Shown: piece after piece, positions 33,058 to 38,521 of the stretch
Position numbering within the stretch: position 1 is the first letter of the stretch
How the letters are laid out: each line of letters starts with the position of its first letter
Source: an uncultured Alphaproteobacteria bacterium
GTDB taxonomy: Bacteria; Pseudomonadota; Alphaproteobacteria; Rhizobiales; Ancalomicrobiaceae
Reading direction: 5' to 3'
Length of the DNA stretch: 38,521 nucleotides
Assembly (NCBI GenBank): GCA_937919435.1
Contig: CALFRR010000030.1
Coordinates: 1-38,521, forward strand
The notes under the pieces: generated by a model
What the model was told of the DNA's origin: nothing
The model's database searches: none
The model's input: only the letters and a program-made list of their open reading frames with translations
Translations under genes and position numbers: made by a program

Positions 33058-33939
33058 ATGAGCGATCGACAGTCCATCGACTCCGCGTCGCTCCACGCCG
33101 TCGTGTCCGCGGACGGGGCGGAGCTGCGGCGACTGACCACCGCCGACGGCGTGGACCTGCTGTGGCACGGCGGACCGGAATGGCCCCGCCATGCGCCGGT
33201 CCTGTTCCCGATCGTCGGCCGGCTGGTCGACGACACCTATCTCCACCACGGCGTCGCCCATCGGCTGACCCTGCACGGCTTCGCCCGCGACCGCCGTTTC
33301 GCCTGGGTCGAGCGCCGACCCGACCGGGTGGTGCTCGAACTCGTCGACGATCCCGCAACCCGGGCGGTCTATCCCTTCCGGTTCCGTCTGGAAGTGACCC
33401 ACGAGATCGTCGGCACGACACTGACGGTCACCACACGAGTCGAGAACCCCGGCGACACCGTGCTGCCCTGCGGGGTCGGTGCCCATCCGGCGTTCCGTTG
33501 GCCGCTCTTCGACGGCATCCCGCAGGAGAGCCACGACCTCGAGTTCGACGCCGACGAATCGCCCTTCACCTTCCAGGTCTGCGACGGGCTGCTCGGGGCG
33601 CAGATCGCCTCGCCGATCGCCGGGCGACGGCTGCGGCTGTCGCCGGATCTGTTCGTCGACGACGCGCTGATCCTGCCCGAGGTCGCCAGCCGTTCGGTCC
33701 GCTTCGTCGCCCGCGACGCCGAGGGGCGGGAGCGGCGGGCGCTCCGGGTCTCCTGGTCCGGCTATCGGGATCTCGGCGTCTGGTCGAAGCCGGAAGGCGC
33801 GGCGTTCCTGTGCATCGAGCCGTGGTACGGCATGTGCAGCCCGGTCGGCTGGCAGGGCGAGATCACCGACAAGCCCGGCCTGCTCCTGATCGAGCCGGGC
33901 GGCGACCGCCGATTCGCCTGGAGCGTCACGGCCGAGTGA
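33058..33939 (+). CDS. Aldose 1-epimerase (galactose mutarotase)-like protein
   Basis: This 293-residue protein has the mutarotase beta-sandwich pattern. VLFPIVGRLVDDTY matches the family P-I-x-x-R-x block. TLHGFARDRRF carries the conserved H-G-F-A-R with the likely catalytic base His. GVGAHPAFRWPL gives the second conserved His. CIEPWYGMCSP contains the likely catalytic Glu. It interconverts alpha and beta anomers of a sugar, probably in the cytoplasm (no signal peptide is seen). It lies between the amino-sugar genes and a glycosidase, consistent with handling a sugar released by that enzyme. The start at 33058 is preceded by GGAACGG. Confidence 0.87.
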   Translation: MSDRQSIDSASLHAVVSADGAELRRLTTADGVDLLWHGGPEWPRHAPVLFPIVGRLVDDTYLHHGVAHRLTLHGFARDRRFAWVERRPDRVVLELVDDPATRAVYPFRFRLEVTHEIVGTTLTVTTRVENPGDTVLPCGVGAHPAFRWPLFDGIPQESHDLEFDADESPFTFQVCDGLLGAQIASPIAGRRLRLSPDLFVDDALILPEVASRSVRFVARDAEGRERRALRVSWSGYRDLGVWSKPEGAAFLCIEPWYGMCSPVGWQGEITDKPGLLLIEPGGDRRFAWSVTAE

Positions 33940-34089
33940 CGCGGGGTTCGTCCCGAGAGGGCCACTCCGCCGACGGCGACGCGAGAGCCGCTTGCCGGAC
34001 GACGCGGGAAGGCGGACAGTCCGATTCGACGCGGTACCATGGTCCGCGCAACCGGCCGCACCGATCGTCCCGCCGCGCGACGCCGACCG

Positions 34090-34106
34090 GGATCCGATGC
34101 GGATCC
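34090..34106. repeat. Palindrome upstream of the glycosidase gene
   Basis: GGATCCG (34090-34096) and CGGATCC (34100-34106) are exact inverted 7-mers around ATG. They lie 21 bases before the glycosidase start and could be an operator or a 5' hairpin that affects translation. The sequence around it (33940-34126) is otherwise featureless. Confidence 0.3.
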
Positions 34107-34126
34107 TCCGAACGGGGCTCAGATCC

Positions 34127-36043
34127 ATGCCCACACCCGACACGAAGACCCTCTCCACCGACGCCCTCGCCCGCGTGCCGCTCGCGCTCTGCGCCGACGA
34201 CGTGGTACCGACCGGCAACGAATGGCTGTCGCTGCCGGAGATCCGTGCCTCGGACGGCGCGGTGACCGGCTTCAACGTCCTGTCGAAGGCCCATCGCGGC
34301 CTGCTCCAGGTCCGCGGCCCGGACGATCGGCCGCTGCTCCGGCCGACCGTCTCGCTCGACGGCCGCGAGTTGACGCTCGACCGCCTCGCGTGGTCGGTGA
34401 TCGCCTACTGGATCCCGGTGGCGCGGGCGACGATCGACGGTCTGGAGATCGAGTTCACCTACTGCGCGCCGCTCGGCTCGCGCGCCGCCGTCCTGCACAT
34501 GGCGGTCACCAACCGACGCACCGAAGCCGCTCGCGTCCGGTTCGGCGCGGACGTCGCCTGGGGGACGCTCGAACGGATCACCTATCAGCCGGTCGCACTC
34601 GGCGGAACCCGACGGGTGGCGCCGGGGCTGTGGGTCGACGACGCGACGACCTTCGCCTACCGGACCGACGACACCCGGTTCGCCTGGTCGGTGGTCCATC
34701 CCGACTTCGAGGCGCGGCTGCGCTCGACCCGGAAGCTGCAGACCGCCGATCTCGTCGGCACCCCGACCGATCTCGCGTCCGGCGAGACGCTCCGGGCCGA
34801 CCTGATCCTGGCGCCCGGGCTCGAGGAGATGAGCGCGCCGCACAACGCCAAGGCGCTGGTCGAGCGGATCGACCGTCTCGGCGCCGCCGGCGTGATCGCC
34901 GAGACCGCCACCCGGCTGATCGCCGGCACCCGTTCGACCGGCCGCGCCGACCTCGACCTCCTGATGAACCGCAACGCGATGTTCACCCGGTTCTTCGCCT
35001 GGGGGCGGACGATCGACGGCGAGGAGATGGTCGGCGTGACCTCGCGCAGCCCACGCTACTACGTCTCGGCGGCCTACTGGGACCGCGATTCGATGCTGTG
35101 GAGCTTCCCGGCACTGCTGCGCTTCGATCCGCCGACGGCCCGCGAAGCGCTCGGCCACGCGCTCGGCCCGCAGTTGCGCAACACCGGGATCCACAGTCGG
35201 TTCATTGACGGCGTGGTGCTCGAGGACGGCTTCCAGCTCGACGCTGCCGCGGCGCCGATCCTGGCGCTCGCCGACTACGTCCGGACGACCGGCGACCGGG
35301 GGTTCCTCGAAGCCCATGCCGCGGCGCTCGACCATCTGACCGCGAGGATCGCCGGAGTCCGCGACCCCGCGACCGGCCTCTATGCCTCCTGGCAGGACGC
35401 GCAGGACGAATATCGCCGCCATCCCTTCCTCACCAACGCCAACGTACTGGTCTGGAAGGCGCTCGGCGATCTCGCCGATCTGCACCGCCGGCTCGGCCGC
35501 GACGAGGCGGCCCGGCGGCTCGCGGTCGAGGCCGATCACCTGAGGACGGCGATCCTGACCCATCTGGTGGTCGAGCGGGACGGGGTGCGGCTGTTCTGCG
35601 CCGGTTGGGACGGCGGCGACGACCATCTCGTCGAAGACATCCCGCCGGGATCGCTGTTCAAGCTGCCGGCGCTCGGCTTCCTCGCCGAGGACCATCCGGT
35701 GTTCCTGGCGACTTCGGCCCGGCTGCGCTCGGCGGCCTACGCCTTCGGCAACCACGACGCCGCCTACGGCGTGCCCGGATCCTATCGCCTACCGTTCACC
35801 ACCGCCTGGGTGCTCGCCGACCACCTCCGGCTCGCCCACCTGCGCGCCGATGCGCTGCGGATCCTGACCCGGTCGAACTGGGACGGCGGCATCGTCACCG
35901 AGGGTCTCGATCCGGAGACCGGACGGATGGACCGCGAGGGCCGCGCCTTCGCCACCGCCGCCGGCTACGTGGCGGCGGCGATCTTCGACGTCTACGCGGT
36001 GCCCTTCGCGGAAGCCGCGGCGGAGCGTCGGTCGAGAGGCTGA
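34127..36043 (+). CDS. (alpha/alpha)6-barrel glycoside hydrolase (GH15/GH63-like fold)
   Basis: This 638-residue protein has a beta-rich N-domain (about 1-260) followed by an (alpha/alpha)6-barrel domain like amylo-alpha-1,6-glucosidase, GH63 and GH125 enzymes. YVSAAYWDRDSMLWSFPALL carries the W-x-R-D motif at the mouth of such barrels. SWQDAQDEYRRHPFLTNANVLVWKALGDLADL and AGWDGGDDHLVEDIPPGSLFKLPALG are further loop motifs. No signal peptide is visible, so it is likely cytoplasmic. ATG 34127 is my choice, though an ATG at 34097 is in frame; neither has a strong ribosome-binding site. The exact family and substrate are not certain. It lies downstream of a mutarotase and the nag genes, which suggests oligosaccharide breakdown inside the cell. 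Confidence 0.72.
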   Translation: MPTPDTKTLSTDALARVPLALCADDVVPTGNEWLSLPEIRASDGAVTGFNVLSKAHRGLLQVRGPDDRPLLRPTVSLDGRELTLDRLAWSVIAYWIPVARATIDGLEIEFTYCAPLGSRAAVLHMAVTNRRTEAARVRFGADVAWGTLERITYQPVALGGTRRVAPGLWVDDATTFAYRTDDTRFAWSVVHPDFEARLRSTRKLQTADLVGTPTDLASGETLRADLILAPGLEEMSAPHNAKALVERIDRLGAAGVIAETATRLIAGTRSTGRADLDLLMNRNAMFTRFFAWGRTIDGEEMVGVTSRSPRYYVSAAYWDRDSMLWSFPALLRFDPPTAREALGHALGPQLRNTGIHSRFIDGVVLEDGFQLDAAAAPILALADYVRTTGDRGFLEAHAAALDHLTARIAGVRDPATGLYASWQDAQDEYRRHPFLTNANVLVWKALGDLADLHRRLGRDEAARRLAVEADHLRTAILTHLVVERDGVRLFCAGWDGGDDHLVEDIPPGSLFKLPALGFLAEDHPVFLATSARLRSAAYAFGNHDAAYGVPGSYRLPFTTAWVLADHLRLAHLRADALRILTRSNWDGGIVTEGLDPETGRMDREGRAFATAAGYVAAAIFDVYAVPFAEAAAERRSRG

Positions 36044-36068
36044 CCTCGGGGCCGGCGCGGCGGTGCGG

Positions 36069-36581
36069 TCAGTGACCCGCTTCCGCGCCGTGATCGCCGT
36101 GGATGCGGTCCATCAGGGCCAGGAGGACACCCGAACCGACGAAGACGACATGGATGATCACCATCCAGAAGATGTCGCGATCGGTGTATTTGACGATGTC
36201 CATGAAGATCTTCAGGAGGTGGATGCCGGAGATCGCGACGATCGAGGCGATCAGCTTGATCTTCAGTCCGGCGAAATCGACCTTGCCCTTCCAATCGGGT
36301 TGGTCCTCGTGATCGCCGACGTCGATCTTCGAGACGAAGTTCTCGTAACCGGAGAAGATGACGATCAGCAGCAGATTGCCGGCGAGCGTCAGATCGATCA
36401 ACGACAGGATCGCCAGAACCGTCTGAGCCTCGCTCGCGTCGATCGCGTGGACGGCGAACTCCCACAGCGCCTGCAGGAACTTCGCCATCAGCACCAGGAG
36501 CGCGCCGACCAGCCCGACGTACATCGGGGCCATCAGCCAGCGTCCGGCGAACAATCCGCGTTCGATGTGGCGTTCGATCAT
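36069..36581 (-). CDS. UPF0114 (YqhA-type) membrane protein
   Basis: This 170-residue protein belongs to UPF0114/TIGR00645. It has MIERHIERGLFAGRWLMAPMYVGLVGALLVLMAKF, the family N-terminus, then LAILSLIDLTLAGNLLLIVIFSGYENFVSKID, and a C-terminal pair of hydrophobic segments. Four membrane helices are expected. Its role is not established. A good AAAGGA site precedes ATG 36581. It ends 25 bases from the end of the convergent glycosidase gene; no terminator hairpin is evident between. Confidence 0.93.
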   Translation of the reverse strand: MIERHIERGLFAGRWLMAPMYVGLVGALLVLMAKFLQALWEFAVHAIDASEAQTVLAILSLIDLTLAGNLLLIVIFSGYENFVSKIDVGDHEDQPDWKGKVDFAGLKIKLIASIVAISGIHLLKIFMDIVKYTDRDIFWMVIIHVVFVGSGVLLALMDRIHGDHGAEAGH

Positions 36582-36658
36582 CCATGGTCCTTTCGTGCGG
36601 TCGGCCGTCGGCGATGCCTCGGCCGAATCGAATCCGTCGTTCTACGTATCTTCCGAAG

Positions 36659-37591
36659 TCAGATCTCGTCCAGTCCGGCGACCGCGGCGGCGAAGTCGCG
36701 CACCCGATCGCCGTAGAGTTCCTCGCCCAGGGCGAGGGCCTCCTTCTTCAGCCGGCGTCGGCGGCGGGCGATGGTCTCGCCGAGGGCCTCGCGGTCGCCG
36801 CGCCGCTCGACGAGGTCCGGCTCGGCGGCGAGGCGGGCGGCGAGCAGGGCGAAGTCGTGCTCGTCGCCGAGGATCTCGGCGAGCCGGTCGAGATCGCGGC
36901 GCACCGCACGGCTGGTCACCGGTGTCTCGAAGGGCACCATCGCCGAGAGATGACGGCGGTCCTTCACCTGTTTGCGCCAATCGTGCAGCGCCTCGTCCGA
37001 CCCGCCGTCGCCACAGTCGCGCCAGTCGCGCCGGCCACCGCGGTAGGCGGCGACGAGACCGGCGGCGAGCAGCGGGCCGGCCGGGAAGTCGTCCGGCAGC
37101 GAGCGCAGGTCGGCCTCGCTGGCGCGCAGGCGGGCGATCACCGTCTCGAAGGGAACCGCCGCGGCGTGAGCGGCGTCGGCGGCGCCGGCGAGCCGCTCGG
37201 CCAGACGGGTGGCCACGCCCGCGACCTCGCCGCCGTCGGCGGCGATACGGGCGGCGGAGGCGGCGAGCACGTCGGCGTCGCGGCCGGGGGCGAGCAGACG
37301 GGCGGCGTCGCGCAACTGACGGACCCGGGCGGGCCGGTTGGCGCCGGGAACCTCGTCGAGGGCGACCAGCAGCGAGCGGATCCGCTTCAGGCGGCGGCGT
37401 ACCAGATGGACCACGTGCGAGCGCTCGCATGCGGTCTCGCCGAGGAGCGCGATCGCTCCACCGATCTCCTCGATCGACACGGCCTTCATCGCGGCCGCCA
37501 GGGTCTCGCCGGGGGCGAGGCAGAACCCGACGTCGCCGAACGGCGAACGGTCGGCGAACGGCCGAACCGAGGCGTCGTCGTCCACGCTCAT
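36659..37591 (-). CDS. CHAD-domain protein
   Basis: This 310-residue alpha-helical protein has the CHAD pattern: conserved His/Lys/Arg along helices. HVVHLVRRRLKRIRSLLVAL occurs in the first repeat, and EALHDWRKQVKDRRHLSAM plus LAEILGDEHDFALLAARL in the second. CHAD domains bind polyphosphate and often localise to polyphosphate granules. There is no CYTH phosphatase domain attached or nearby. I chose ATG 37591 (MSVDDDAS); a TTG 12 bases upstream is an alternative. GGGGGTG lies before the ATG. Confidence 0.9.
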   Translation of the reverse strand: MSVDDDASVRPFADRSPFGDVGFCLAPGETLAAAMKAVSIEEIGGAIALLGETACERSHVVHLVRRRLKRIRSLLVALDEVPGANRPARVRQLRDAARLLAPGRDADVLAASAARIAADGGEVAGVATRLAERLAGAADAAHAAAVPFETVIARLRASEADLRSLPDDFPAGPLLAAGLVAAYRGGRRDWRDCGDGGSDEALHDWRKQVKDRRHLSAMVPFETPVTSRAVRRDLDRLAEILGDEHDFALLAARLAAEPDLVERRGDREALGETIARRRRRLKKEALALGEELYGDRVRDFAAAVAGLDEI

Positions 37592-37860
37592 GCGCACCCC
37601 CAACCGAGCACCGCCGTTCCTCGTCGTCGCGAGCGCGGCGGACCTTGCGTTTTCCCGTTCCGACCGATGCGGCGCGGCTCCGCCGCGGTTCGACCGGCGC
37701 CCCTCGCGTCCGCGAGGATCGTTCGACGTCGAATAGCGGCGTCCCTCGACGATAGCGTGACACCGCTCAGCGGACGTCGGCGTCCCGTCTCTTCATCTGG
37801 GATCGCGGCGGCGCCGCTCCAAGAGGACGAAGGTCGTAACCCGCCCGGCCCGTCGCCGGT
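37592..37860. other. Intergenic region with palindromes
   Basis: This 269-base region between the CHAD gene and the small membrane protein gene, both on the minus strand, has no credible gene. It contains CCTCGCG-TC-CGCGAGG (37702-37717) and, five bases later, the perfect 12-base palindrome TTCGACGTCGAA (37722-37733). The pair could be operator sites or a terminator-like structure for the upstream gene. No U-tract was seen. Confidence 0.35.
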
Positions 37861-38181
37861 TCAGGGCTCGATGCCGATCTTCGGGCGCGGCGGCCGGCCG
37901 AGGGTGACCATCAGCGCGCCGATCACCGCCGCCGCCGCGAAGACCGGGACGTGGGAGAGGGCCGGATCGATCGCCTGCGTCCAGACCCATCCGCCGAGCC
38001 TCGCCTCGACCGCCGCCCGGGCGGAGAGGAACGAGGCGGGCGCGAGTTCCGCCCAGAAATCGCCGACGAAGGTCAGGATCGGCCTCGAGGCGGCGATCGA
38101 CTTCATGCCGTCGACGACCGCCGCGGCGAAACCGCCGGCGATGAGCCACAGGCCGATCGAACGTGCCAGGAACCGGATCAT
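37861..38181 (-). CDS. Small conserved membrane protein, unknown function
   Basis: This protein of about 106 residues has two hydrophobic segments. The first is at the N-terminus (MIRFLARSIGLWLIAGGFAAAVVDGMKS), the second near the C-terminus (VPVFAAAAVIGALMVTLG). Between them is a loop with FVGDFWAELAPASF. Similar short proteins are annotated as hypothetical in Hyphomicrobiales. I chose ATG 38181 because the hydrophobic segment follows and GGAGCGAA lies upstream; an extension to 38226 is possible. It is divergent from the partial penicillin-binding-protein-like gene, with a CtrA-type box in between. No function is proposed. Confidence 0.65.
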   Translation of the reverse strand: MIRFLARSIGLWLIAGGFAAAVVDGMKSIAASRPILTFVGDFWAELAPASFLSARAAVEARLGGWVWTQAIDPALSHVPVFAAAAVIGALMVTLGRPPRPKIGIEP

Positions 38182-38296
38182 CGGGCTTCGCTCCGGAGCT
38201 TCGGCTTTGCCGCCGGCATTCCGCACGAATCTCCGGCTTCTCCGGTCTAGGGCCTCGATGCGCCGCCCGCAACTCCCCCGCCCGCCGCCGGGTCAG

Positions 38297-38311
38297 GCTT
38301 AACGCTGCCTT
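38297..38311 (+). promoter_or_regulatory. Perfect CtrA-type box
   Basis: TTAA-CGCTGCC-TTAA (38297-38311) matches the CtrA consensus TTAA-N7-TTAA exactly, in GC-rich DNA where TTAA is rare. It lies about 72 bases upstream of the GTG at 38383 and 115 bases from the divergent small membrane protein gene. CtrA controls envelope and division genes in alphaproteobacteria, consistent with a penicillin-binding protein downstream. Confidence 0.55.
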
Positions 38312-38382
38312 AAATCGCCCCGATTAGCGTTCCAGGAGGGGAGCGTCGCCGCTCGGGGAGTCGGGGGCGCGAGGAGAGACGG

Positions 38383-38521
38383 GTGACGAGGCCTCAGGAC
38401 CGACGACGCGATCCGGTGTTCGACGAGCCGGCCGACGAGCCGGACCGCCTCGACCTGCGACTGCGGCCCGAAGACCGGCCGACCGCCGGCCAGGGGCCGG
38501 TGCGGCGCCGCGCGCCGCGGG
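38383..38521 (+). CDS. N-terminus of probable penicillin-binding protein, cut by window edge
   Basis: Only 46 codons are visible from GTG 38383, preceded by a good GAGGAG site with a 6-base spacer. The visible sequence is hydrophilic and has DPVFDEP, LDLRLRPEDRP and then an Arg/Pro-rich stretch. The motif of D-L-R-L-x-x-E-D-R-P followed by basic residues is found at the cytoplasmic N-terminus of class A penicillin-binding proteins in Rhizobiales. No catalytic domain is visible, so the identification is tentative. The upstream CtrA-type box supports an envelope or cell-cycle role. Confidence 0.4.
   Translation, partial: MTRPQDRRRDPVFDEPADEPDRLDLRLRPEDRPTAGQGPVRRRAPR

Noticed and set aside
1..38521. 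CRISPR array, IS element, integrase or phage genes
   Set aside because: No regularly spaced repeat array, transposase or integrase motif, or terminal inverted repeat pair was seen. The GC dip in the Wzy-like gene alone does not show a mobile element.
1..38521. tRNA or rRNA genes
   Set aside because: No cloverleaf with a GTTCGAATC-type T-arm and CCA-type acceptor end was found in the intergenic regions, and no rRNA-like conserved blocks are present.

Overview
The window is very GC-rich DNA with strong third-position G/C bias. Its gene families (PrsD/PrtD-type type I secretion, a rhizobial-style uronic acid pathway, UPF0114, SapC, an FCD regulator and CtrA-type TTAA-N7-TTAA boxes) point to an alphaproteobacterium, most likely Hyphomicrobiales (Rhizobiales). 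That assignment rests on gene families and codon style, because there is no rRNA in the window. I saw no tRNA, IS element, integrase or CRISPR array.

Region 1 (1-6503, minus strand): a D-amino acid aminotransferase cut by the left edge, a SapC-family protein, a type I secretion pair (HlyD-type adaptor and ABC exporter with a 4-base ATGA overlap), and a Wzy/O-antigen-ligase-like membrane protein. Region 2 (6580-24763) is an exopolysaccharide locus. On the minus strand it has an acyltransferase-3 protein, a UDP-glucuronate 4-epimerase and a UDP-glucose 6-dehydrogenase. On the plus strand it has one GT2 and two GT4 glycosyltransferases, a second type I secretion pair, a Sec-exported pectate-lyase-like beta-helix protein, a paralogous beta-helix protein with calcium-binding RTX repeats, a Wzx-like flippase and a second O-antigen-ligase-like protein. 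Ugd and the epimerase would supply UDP-GlcA and UDP-GalA. The lyase-like proteins belong to a fold class that cuts uronate chains, and the RTX one is a natural type I secretion cargo. Together they suggest a uronic-acid exopolysaccharide with its own exported and Sec-routed depolymerases.

Region 3 (24939-28528, minus strand) is a sugar-acid module: an MFS transporter of the ACS type, a D-2-hydroxyacid dehydrogenase and a GntR/FCD regulator. Region 4 (28646-36043) is an amino-sugar and glycoside module: a ROK repressor divergent from nagB-nagA, an orphan substrate-binding protein with a Tat-like signal, an aldose-1-epimerase-like protein and an (alpha/alpha)6 glycosidase. Region 5 (36069-38521) holds housekeeping-like genes: UPF0114, a CHAD-domain protein, a small membrane protein and the first 46 codons of what looks like a penicillin-binding protein, preceded by a perfect CtrA-type box.

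Not seen in the window, though expected for a complete Wzx/Wzy system: the initiating undecaprenyl-phosphate sugar transferase, the polysaccharide co-polymerase (Wzc/ExoP) and the outer-membrane channel (Wza). They must lie elsewhere if this locus works as proposed.
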